From assembly GCA_019279435.1 (NCBI GenBank), contig JAAALK010000079.1, positions 110,420,664-110,484,663 of the forward strand: DNA of 64,000 nt, given 5' to 3'. The stretch is from Zizania palustris. Its lineage: Eukaryota; Streptophyta; Magnoliopsida; Poales; Poaceae. Of the stretch, positions 22,005-30,731 are shown piece after piece. The translations under genes were made by a program, and so were the position numbers. The stretch's first letter is position 1. Every line of letters starts with the position of its first letter. The notes beneath the pieces were generated by a model, which did no database searches, was not told the origin of the DNA, and saw only the letters and a list, made by a program, of their open reading frames with translations.

Positions 22005-22499
22005 TGTTGGCGTAAAAGATTACGCTAACAGGTTTCTGTAGAAAAGAAACTAACAAACGAAGTGTTTGCGAAGAGAACTGTTCTAAGCCTCCAAAAGGAT
22101 AACAACTTAGAATAGTTCAAATGTGTGTATTGAATAACTTGTATTCGGTCCCTATTACAGGGTAAAATGGGGGGTATTTATAGGCCCAAATATTAAGGAA
22201 AAGACCTATTTACCCCTCTATTACAACCGACATAGTGGAAACTATTCAGCTCCCTTAATAGGGCTAAAAAGATAAAAGACTAATCTAATGAGAAAGAAGA
22301 TAAGTCTTCCATCTTAGCTGGCAGAAAAGATCTTGAAAAGCCTTAGTTCGAAGATGTACTCCGAACCAATGCCTATCTTCGTACTTCGAGCTTGACTTCG
22401 GGTATCTTCGAAGATGAACGTTTGGGAACCTTCGAATCCACTATCTGCCTTTATGCTGTTTCGGCAATAACCCCGAAGATGAGATATTTTCCCCCAACA
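22005..22499 (-). repeat. 5' LTR of element B (495 bp)
   Basis: Same length as the left LTR and 6 mismatches to it. It is the upstream LTR because the PBS abuts its left end. Right flank GGAGC is the target duplication. Confidence 0.95.
22174..22184 (-). promoter_or_regulatory. TATA box of element B 5' LTR
   Basis: The minus strand reads CTATAAATACCCCC. The other LTR has one substitution in this box. Confidence 0.6.
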
Positions 22500-22504
22500 G
22501 GAGC
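22500..22504. repeat. Target-site duplication of element B, right copy (GGAGC)
   Basis: Exact repeat of 11069-11073. Sequence resumes as ATATCTCC, matching pol of element B at 18420, so element A continues here. Confidence 0.95.
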
Positions 22505-23960
22505 ATATCTCCAAGTGGGTATGAAGTTGGAACAATTAAATTATGCGTCAAAAAGTAATGTCATAACTTCCTCGAAGCCATTACCAAGGCATAAGTAAAT
22601 TTCTCGAGCCCGGAGAAATGTGTTTTGGCTCCGGATAAAGCTTCCGATACGAAGTAGACCGGATTCTACACCATCTTTCTATTGAAGTCCACTTCTCAAA
22701 CAAGTAATGCACTAACAGCAGAGCCTGTGGTTGTAAGATAAAGAAGTAGAGTTTCGTCTGCAAGGGGCACAGTAAGTGTTGCAAGATTACCGAGATAATC
22801 CTTAATTTCATCAAAGCTCTTCTAGCACTCCGGTGTCCAGGCAAAGCTTTCAGACCCCTTCATAGCTTTGAATATCGGGAGGCTTCGCTCTACAGACATT
22901 GCTAAAAATCCGCTGAGGGTTGCGAGGCGTCCGACAAGCCTCTGGACTTGCTTCAAATTTTCTAGCAGAGCCATCCTTTGCAACACACTTATTTGTGTTG
23001 GGCTAGAGTCGATTCCCCTTCTCGAAACTAAATACCCTAACAATTTTCCTACTTGAGCCTCGAAGATACACTTCTCGGGGTTGAGGCGAACTCCACATGC
23101 TCAGAGGCTCTCAAAAGATTCTGCTAAGTCTAGACTATGTTGGTGCTTCAAAGCACTTTTTATTACAATGTCATCCATATAGGCCTCGACATTGCGGCTT
23201 ATTTGGTGACCTAGAGCCTTTGCAATTAATCTTGAAAAAGTTGCCCCGGCATTCCTTAAGCCGAAGGGCATTCTGACGTAATAAAAGACTACCGAAGGAG
23301 TTATGAAACTTGTTTTGCTTCGTCTTCGTGTTTTAACCATATTTGATGGTATCCGGAGTACGCGTTGAGGAAGCTTAAGAGTGCGGAGCCAGCTGTAGAA
23401 TCGATGAGCTGATCAATGCAGGGCATGGGGTAGGGGTCACATGGGCATGCTTTACTCAGAGATGTGAAGTCAATTCACATGCACCACTTGCTAGAGGCCT
23501 TTTTCTTGACAAAGAAGGGGTTGGCTAACCACTCCGTGTGGGACACTTCCCTGATGATCCTGACTTTTAGTAACTTTTCAACCTCCACTTTGCGAGATTT
23601 GCTCTTTCTGTGGATAACTTGCAAAGCCCCTGGCGAATAGGTCAAACCCTTGGGTTGACGAGCAGACTATGCTCGATAATGCTCCGGTCGACTCTGGGGA
23701 TATCTTCGTCTAACCAGGCAAAGACATCTAGATTATCTCGAACCACTTCTTCTAGCGAAGTAGCAATTTCTGAAGGCAACTCCTTACCAAATTGAATGGG
23801 ATATTCCTTGCCCTTCTTGACGATGATCTTTGTTACCACTTCGCCTTGTAGGCTCAGCTTGAGGGAGGGGGTCTTCGATGGGTCTTTTGATTCTGAAGCA
23901 TCCTCCGAATGCTCTTGCACATTATTTATCTTCATAGAATCAAGGGGTGGGCCATGGCCA
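22505..23960 (-). pseudogene. Element A, right part: RT and RNase H, start of pol truncated
   Basis: Minus-strand continuation of element A. From right to left: the protease-RT linker (23935-23642: FGKELPSEIATSLEEVV, VDRSIIEHSLLVNP), the RT palm (23340-23101: MPFGLRNAGATFSRLIAKAL and the catalytic AYMDDIVIKSALKHQHS), the connection (23043-22822: LVSRRGIDSSPTQISVLQRM, VGRLATLSGFLAM) and the Gypsy RNase H start (22844-22581). Several frameshifts and stops separate these. Similarity to B ends near 23960, at the point matching 19870 of B, so protease, gag and the 5' LTR of A are missing. Confidence 0.85.
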
Positions 23961-24375
23961 TCTGCAATGTTTGGAAAAAGGTAATCATGAGTACGTTTTT
24001 CAAAAATGGTGAGATCTTTGCAGGCCCAAGATTACAGGAACCAAATCTTCATCTTAAAGAACACCAACACCAAAACTGTGTGGGATGAAGCTTGGTGTGA
24101 CATCACCATGAAAAGACGTAGATACATCGGACCATGCAACAACCAACACAGTCGTGAATGGACGAAGATGAGAAATTTGGAAAATGAGAGATAATTATGA
24201 AGCCGGAACCCTGGGAGAAGTTATAAAGGTACTAGAACCTAAAGGGTTTCAGCTGGCAATTAAAGTGAAAAGATTGTGCGGATAGACATTTGAGAAGACG
24301 TGGCAGCAGGGATAATGACTGTTGTTAATTTTGAAGCATGAGCAGCCACTTAATGCTTCGAAACTAGGGTGCATG
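23961..24375. other. Unassigned segment between element A and an LTR
   Basis: About 415 bases with no recognised protein. The longest plus-strand frame (24006-24194) matches nothing I know. The last bases, AAACTAGGGTGCATG, resemble the polypurine tract of element C, so this is probably the 3' noncoding end of the element whose 3' LTR follows, cut off at 23961. Confidence 0.4.
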
Positions 24376-25384
24376 TGTTGGCGCCAAAATTTGGTGAAGC
24401 CCAAACCCACTAAGTATGCCACACAGTCAACAAAATCAACAAGAGTTTGGTCAAATATGGTCAAGATAGCATGTCCATGCTGTTACAATATGACCAGATG
24501 TAGAGAAGCCGATGGAGATAAAGATGAATAGAAGATAAAGATAAATCCAGAATCGGTTACGATAGAGTGCTAGGATGGCAAGTCTCCAGACTATAAATAT
24601 GTACCCTTAGTTAGCTTAAAAACACACATCTCTGTCAAACAACTATTCGGTGCATCGCCACCCTTGGTTCCCAAGGTTTATCCCGGTGGGATTCGGCACT
24701 CGGAGCTGGGCTGCATCATTTCGATCTCCGGCCAAAAGGTGAGTCCCGCCACCCCCGACAACTGTATCGACTAGATTAGTATTCTCATGGCCGTATCAGA
24801 TTGATCTCTTAGATTGATGTAATCAAGGTGTGGTAGTTTGAGGCTTCATCGGTTAAGTCCGACATCTCTTGCTATTGTATCTTTTTCATGTTGTATACTG
24901 TTCATCTAAATAAAGCATGACCGATACTTTCATATATTATTAAGATTATCGTGATTAGCTACTGTCTTGGATAGGTTCGGTCTAGTTATTGTAATGATTT
25001 TCTTGATATAGATATGTTATCTGGAACTTTCAATTTAACGCCACATTTCATAGATCATCGGAAAAGCACTCATCAGCATATGTGGTAAAAATGCCCATCC
25101 TATTTACCGATGGCACGCTTGCCCAATTGCTTCATCCTTGGTCATCGGCCCTATGGCCAATCGACATGATATTCCACAAATATACCATCCTCATCGTGGT
25201 CATCGACTCAATAGCCGATAGGCTATACTATTGATAACATATTCATGTTCCCTTATCCGTTGCAGGGTCAAACTGATTGGCATGCCTTGAACTCCTTTTT
25301 CTAAGAACGTAGGACCTACACTGGAGTTAAGCAGATATCCCAGGCCACGAGTGTGTCAAAGTGTGACTAAAAAATGCACCAACT
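24376..25384 (+). repeat. LTR 1, Gypsy type, about 1 kb
   Basis: Starts TGTTGGCGCC and ends near CACCAACTA. It is clearly related to the LTRs at 27379 and 43500 (shared blocks: GCATCGCCACC, AATCCCGG-like stretch, GGTGAGTC, end CCAGGCCAC). TATA box CTATAAATAT at 24591-24600. Flanking bases (GCATG left, TATAC right) do not form a target duplication, so it is not a clean solo LTR. I read it as the 3' LTR of a truncated element. Confidence 0.7.
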
Positions 25385-26500
25385 ATACCATTCCAAGCGA
25401 CAAACACTTTTCCTTCCTCTCGGTTATAAAAACAACATCCTTTGGTTTCCCTAGGATATCCCACAAAGAAGCATTTGTCGGTCTTAGGTGTGAGATTGTC
25501 ATACATAAAGTGTTTAACATATGCCTCACAACCCCAAATCTTTAGAAAAGATAAACTAGGATGCCTCTCAAGCCACATCTCATATGGTATATTGTCTACT
25601 GACATAGATGAAACTCTATTTAATGTGAAATCGATAGTTTCTAAGGCAAATATGTAAAATGACAATGGAAGATCAGTTTGACTCATCAATGATTGGACCA
25701 TATCGAAAAAGGTTTGGTTCCTTTGTTCAGATACCCCAATCCACTAAGGTGTGCTAGGTGGAGTTAACCGTGAAACAATTCTGCACTACTTCAGATGATC
25801 ATTAAACTCATGACTTAAAAATTCACCTCCATAATCAGATCACATAAATTTAATTGTCTTGCTCCTAGGCTTTTGTACCTCATTCCAGAACTTCTTGAAC
25901 TTTTCAAAGGACTCCCACTTATGCCTCATTAAGTATATTTAACCATATCTACTAAAGTAATCGGTAAAAGTGATAAAGTACTAAAATCCACCTATAGCTA
26001 CATAACTCATTGGACCACATACATCAGTATGTACAATGGCCAACATCTTATTTGCCCTCTCACTGTGACTAGTGAACGGCGTCTTTGTCATCTTGCCAAG
26101 TAAACTAGACTCACATGTGTCATATGATCCAAAATCAAATGACTATAGAAGCCCATCTTTATGGAGGTTCTGTATGCACTTCTCATTTATATGACCTAAA
26201 TGATAATGTTAGATAAATGTACAATTTAAATCATTGGGTTGTTGTTTCTTTGTATTAATGTTGTAAACATGTGTATTCTCAAGATTTAGGATATATAAAC
26301 CCTTCAATAATGGACAAACACCATAGAGCATACCAATCGAAAATACTGAACAACACTTATTCTTTATTACGAATTCAAAATTGTCTTCCTCTAAATATGA
26401 TGAATAGATAATGTTTTTTCCAAGGTGGAATAAAATAACAATTATTTAACTCTAAAACTAATCATGAGGGAAGCTATAATGAATAAACGTTGATGACCAA
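25385..26500 (-). pseudogene. Element J integrase and preceding region, degenerate
   Basis: The open stretch 25701-25385 reads MVQSLMSQTDLPLSF, YEMWLERHPSLSFLKIWGCE and TDKCFFVGYPRETKGC, a typical Copia integrase C-terminal half. It is truncated shortly after EEGKVFVAWNG by the LTR junction. Upstream, with stops, the core can be followed to about 25950 (KFMWSDYGGEFLSHEF with the second catalytic Asp, then a GVSEQRN block that keeps the catalytic Glu). Farther right (26000-26500) the zinc-binding and pre-integrase region is recognisable only in short pieces. The enzyme would insert cDNA; this copy is dead. Confidence 0.75.
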
Positions 26501-27282
26501 TGCTACAACCTTTGCACCATTGCCGACGCAGACATCCAACTTGCCTCTCACACACTTCCTTGATCTACTTGGTCCCTACAATGATTTGCATGTCACTACA
26601 ACAATCCAGGCAACTTCCGTCGGCCAAAGGCGACGGAAGTTAGCCCTTTCCCGACGGAAGAAGCCAACTTCCGTCGGCCTTTGGCCGACGGAAGCGAGGC
26701 GACGGAAGTTAGCTAACTTTCGTCGGCTTGACATGGCCGACGGAAGTTAGCCCCGAACTCTGCCACGTCAGCAGGGGGGCTCTAACTTCCGTCGGCCAAC
26801 CTGGCCGACAGAAGTTAGGGGCAGCTAACTTCCGTCGGCTAGGGCCAAAGCCGACGGAAGTTAGCCTTTCTGCCCACGTGGCCGAAACCAGCTAACTTCC
26901 GTCGGCTTTCCCAAAAGCCGACGGAAGTTAATTTGGCCTACGGAATTTTATCGTTTTCCTGTAGTGTGTATGAATCATAGAACCAGTATCAAATACCCAA
27001 GAATCACTGGGACGAGTAGCAAGATTAATTTCAATAACATTAATACCTGAAGCGGAAGTCATACATCCTTTCTTTTTTTCTGTTCTTCCAGGTAAAGTTT
27101 GCTGGTGCATCATCCTCTAGTTCATAAGGATCGGGTTCCTCTAGAACATATTTATTTTTCTCCTGTTTGAGAACAATTCTCAAGTTCCTATACCAATCAA
27201 TAAAATTTGTTTTGGCCAATTTTTCTTTTTCAAGAATAGATCGCAGGTTAAAAGTTGAAGTGTTCTTTGTAGTAGGTGTCAT
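26501..27282 (-). pseudogene. Element J gag start and protease, interrupted by a CACTA transposon
   Basis: The ATG at 27282 opens MTPTTKNTSTFNLRSILEKE, KLAKTNFIDWYRNLRIVLKQ, a Copia gag N-terminus. After a large internal deletion the frame near 27000 has SWVFDTGSMIHT, the protease active site (DTG). Just after it lies the CACTA insertion, and on its other side (about 26500-26593) the protease continues with RSRKCVRGKLDVCVGNGAKV. So the gag core and zinc knuckle are missing and the protease is split by the transposon. It is non-functional. Confidence 0.75.
26594..26966. mobile_element. Non-autonomous CACTA (En/Spm) transposon, 373 bp
   Basis: Ends are CACTACA...TGTAGTG and the flanks are TGT on both sides (26591-26593 and 26967-26969), the 3-bp duplication of CACTA elements. 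The interior is nearly all subterminal repeats: AACTTCCGTCGGC and its complement alternate, making about six head-to-head hairpins. No transposase is encoded, so it depends on a related autonomous element. It lies in the protease of element J. Confidence 0.9.
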
Positions 27283-27378
27283 GATCTACAAAATAATGCA
27301 AGGTTAAGCACTATGCTATGTTTCTCTGCTATCAAATAAAAGATATACCACAATATGAAAAATAATCGCATTCCCTCT

Positions 27379-28500
27379 TGTTGATGCCAAGGTTTGGTAA
27401 AGGCCCAGGCCCATCAAGAGCGTCGCATGGTCAATAGAAGTCAAAGGAGTCCGGTCAAAGGTTGGTCAAAGAAGCTCGTCCGTGTTGTTATACGTGGCTG
27501 GATATGAAGGAGCTAATAGACATGGAGAAGATAAAGATAATCCAGAATCAGTTATGTTATCATCGTAACGTACAATAAGTCACTGCACTATAAATATGTA
27601 GCTAGGTTAAAAAAATCTACAAAAACACAACTACATACTACTATCGGTGCATCGCCACCATTGATTTCCAAGGTTAATCCCGGTAGGACTTGGCACTCAG
27701 AGTTGGGCGGCATCACTTCGATCTCTGGTGAAGAGGTGAGTCCCGCCACCTCAACGATCATATCGGCCAATCGGTGTCCTTTGAGGCTGCATCGTTTCGA
27801 TCTCTCAAAGCATTGGTTTGATCGGTATGATCGCCGATCTATCTTGGAGTATTTGCTAGGTATAAGGTTGCATCACTACAATCTTTTAGATTGATATAAG
27901 TTGGGTATCGTGGTTCAAGGCTTCATTGGTTGAGTCCGACATCTTGATCTTTTGTATCTGACTTGTGTTGTGCACAATTCATCTGAATAAAGCATGCTCG
28001 ATATAGTAAAGTACTATTAATTACTTTTGATTTAGCGACTGTCTTGGTTGAGTTCAATCTTTTTGTTATGGTAGTTTGATAGTATGGATGCATTATCTAG
28101 TATGCTAGATTTAGTTTCTATCGGAGTACAAGCCGATAAGTTATCGTTAGTTCCACATTGTACTTTATCGACGTCGGGGGTTATTCGCCGACCTTTGTGT
28201 GTGAGGCATTGTCCGCATGTACATTGGCATGATGGCATGTCATATGCATTGGCCGATGGCATAACCAATCATGGTGATCTATCTTTCGCTGTCGGCTTAG
28301 TAGCCAATAAGCGCCGGTTTTTACGGTGATCATCAGCTCGATAGCCAACCGACGTTGCTACCAATGCTTTCGTTTTCCCTTATTAATTGTAGGGTCAAAC
28401 TGATTGGCATGCTCAGAACCTTTCTATGATTGTAGGACCTGGACTGGAGTTAATCTGAATTCCCAGGCCACGCGTGTGACCAAAAAACGACACCAACATG
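27379..28500 (+). repeat. LTR 2, 5' LTR of element F (1122 bp)
   Basis: Runs TGTTGATGCC to GACACCAACA. Same length as LTR 3 but with visibly low identity (about three quarters in the first 280 bases by eye). TATA box CTATAAATAT at 27588-27597. It is followed by TGATTTTTGGCACACCTGGTG-like sequence in the position of a primer binding site. Confidence 0.8.
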
Positions 28501-30075
28501 ATTTTTGGCACACCTGGTGTATTAGGGATATGTGGTTTTATGCTAACTATCAGGAAGTCAGCCAACTCGTGAATACTGACTATGGGGACCACGAGTCCTC
28601 TAGAGTCTGCACTCAGGAAGAAGCCTGTCCGAGTGCTTGGACTCCAACGGACGATCTACAAATCATCAAGGCAAAAATTACCTTCATCAAGACCGTCATT
28701 AAATACTATAGTTATTTCTATCAATAACCCAACATTACATGGCTATTTCCATACCATTAGCATGACAATTACCCTCCTATAACCCCCTGTCCTTCTCATA
28801 TAAAAGTACCAGGGGGACGCTTTAGGAGGAGGACTCCCTTTTTCGGAGACTTTATGATCTTCTTGGATCTGATTCCGATTGGATTCAACTCGCCTCCAAC
28901 ATTCTGGAATGAGAGAAAAGCCATATACAATCATACACAAACAGGAGTAGGGTTGTTGTCACCCATTGAGGTAACAATCGGTCCATAATCGTGACTCCCC
29001 CTTTACCTACACCAATCAAACTACGGGTACCCCTATAGGATATTGTTGTTCCCATGCAATGATAGCTGACGTGCCAGGTAGGAATGGAGTATTGTGATCC
29101 ACTGATCGGATTGATGGCAGTCATTTGTAAAGTTGACACCAAGGTGCCAAAAGGCACTGTGATTGCCTTTGGAAACCTAACCTTCGTCGTTGACTGCATT
29201 AACCAACTGGTTCCAATAGCCGCTTCACTGGGGAGAGTGAAGGTTTCAACCACACCATCGCCAACATCTCCTTCATCGACAATTTATGTGTCGCGGAGGC
29301 TTACCCCACCAAAACTATCACTCAAGGATCACTTGTAGGAGGTCGCTGACTCACCTCCCGACTATGTCATCTTCACCAACCCTTAAGGGCACACTATCCA
29401 ACATCGATGGTTCTCTATGCTCATAAATGATCGACTTTGTCGAATGACTCCATCAACTAGCCAAACCCCTCCTACGATCACCACCATGGCGATCACTGGG
29501 GTCGTTTCAGAGTATGAGCCCTTTTATGATGCGGAATATAATGCTCATCGCCGAGAGCTCCAAAGGAGAAACACTGCCAGACATGATCACCATGCAAGGG
29601 CTCATGGGGGGCATCAGTCTTCAGCTAGGACGGACTAGCTACGTAAAGAGTGACCTTTGAAGGCCACGACGTGTACCGAACGCTTACGCGAATTTTGTCA
29701 CCATCGAATGGGTCTTGGCAACACTACCTGACACACCGGAACTCTAGAGGGCCCGATCCATGACCCAGGCCGCTACCGCTCAGATAACTGAACTGACGCC
29801 TTCTCACCAACCGCATTCGCTAACCAAGAGCTCGCTTTCCCGACCCTCCAGGAAGTCGAAATGCAGCCACCGAAGCATGCACGGAGGAAGCTCGTATGTT
29901 GGTGATGCTCATCAAATCATCAACAATCGACTTGACACTCGCAACACCATCGTTCATGGACTAAAAGGGCGAGAATGTGGGGACTTACGTCATCGCGAAC
30001 GATATGATCACAATCATGGAGCCCCGAACGAAGACCATCCTGACCACAATGTCCTTCGTCACGACATGAATGAAG
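28501..30075 (+). other. Element F internal region without recognisable pol
   Basis: Begins with a possible degenerate primer site (TTTTTGGCACACCTGG). Short open frames exist on both strands (for example 29084-29338 plus, 29253-28885 minus) but none resembles gag, protease or RT with confidence. The piece 29420-29640 (rich in Thr, then Arg/His) may be a gag leftover. Protease, RT and RNase H, expected before the integrase, are not found, so F is internally deleted or non-autonomous. Confidence 0.5.
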
Positions 30076-30731
30076 GCTTGAAGATCCTAGAACAAGTACA
30101 TTATAGGACCTGTGGAAACCACGCTGGAGCCCGTACACTAGTCGGCAAAGCATTCAAGGTCGAATTTTATTGGCCGACTGCTAATCTGGATGCTCGCCAA
30201 TTGGCCCATAGCTGCAAAGCTTGCCAGTTCTTTGCCAACCAACATCATCTCCCTACTCAACTGCTCCAAACCATTCCGTCTTCTTGGCCATTTGAATGCT
30301 GGGGGCTGGATATGGTCAGACCATTACCAAAGGCTCCACAAGGGTATGATCGTCTTTTTGTGGCTATTGACAAGTTCACCAAGTGGATTGAAGTGATGCC
30401 GCTAAAGAAAAGCAGCGCCAATAAGGCTGTAGAGTTCATTGAAACCATAATTTACCGATAGAGAGTCCTGAATCACATCATCATAGATCTTGGGACCTAG
30501 TTCACAAGTACTGATTTTTGGGAATTCTGCGAAGAATGGTGCATTGAGGTAATGTATGCATCAGTTGCACACCCACGAGCTAATGGGCAGGTTGAGCACG
30601 CCAATGGAATGATTCTACAAGGGCTAAAAGCAAGAGTGTTTGATCCTCTTCACAATTATGGCGGTCGCTCGATGAAAGAATTACTTGTTGTTCTTTAGGG
30701 GCTTCGCACCCAGCCAAGCAGGGCCACTGGC
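30076..30731 (+). pseudogene. Element F integrase, N-terminal part and core
   Basis: Zinc finger VHYRTCGNHAG ... CKACQFF, first catalytic Asp (CWGLDMVRP), and KFTKWIEVMPLKKSSANKA lead to a TAG at 30459-30461. The same frame continues with a block keeping the second Asp (IIIDLGT, usual form TDNGT), another TAG, then AHPRANGQVEHANGM with the catalytic Glu. The type resembles the grass RIRE2/RetroSat2 group and is unlike integrases of elements C or E. It is interrupted at 30731 by the Sirevirus inside a RATGW-like motif and continues at 42893. Confidence 0.85.
30727..30731. repeat. Target-site duplication of the Sirevirus, left copy (CTGGC)
   Basis: CTGGC precedes the LTR start; CTGGT follows the other LTR at 42888-42892. 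One mismatch, probably decay. The joined sequence restores continuous integrase similarity in element F. Confidence 0.8.

Larger units (their letters stand above)
11074..22499 (-). mobile_element. Element B: complete Tat-type Gypsy retrotransposon with an antisense gene (11,426 bp)
   Basis: B has two 495-bp LTRs, a 5-bp target duplication, PBS, gag, protease, RT, dual RNase H and integrase on the minus strand, a polypurine tract, and a multi-exon gene on the plus strand between integrase and 3' LTR. The LTRs differ at 6 of 495 positions (five transitions, one transversion; my count). At the often-used grass LTR rate of 1.3e-8 per site per year this would be roughly half a million years, an inference. 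Pol carries at least two stops and one frameshift, gag one stop and a frame change. It is inserted in element A of the same family. Confidence 0.95.
25385..27378 (-). mobile_element. Element J: Ty1/Copia fragment
   Basis: Minus-strand gag start, protease and integrase of a Copia element of Tnt1/Tork-like appearance, lacking RT and RNase H. It is cut at 25385 by LTR 1 and at 27378 by LTR 2, and interrupted at 26594-26966 by a CACTA element. The right end (27351-27378) could be the last bases of its 5' LTR, since TGTGGTAT on the minus strand resembles a primer site start; this is weak. Confidence 0.75.

Noticed and set aside
11074..22499. Young LTRs but several stops in pol, suggesting the element moved while defective
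   Set aside because: With about 0.6% change per copy since insertion, some 30 substitutions are expected in 5 kb of code, of which one or two would be stops. The defects do not need a special explanation.
24376..25384. LTR 1 as a solo LTR
   Set aside because: The flanking five bases do not match and a polypurine-like string precedes it, so it is better read as the 3' LTR of a truncated element.
28885..29253. A 122-codon minus-strand frame in element F
   Set aside because: No recognised domain, and a plus-strand frame of similar length overlaps it; neither can be supported.
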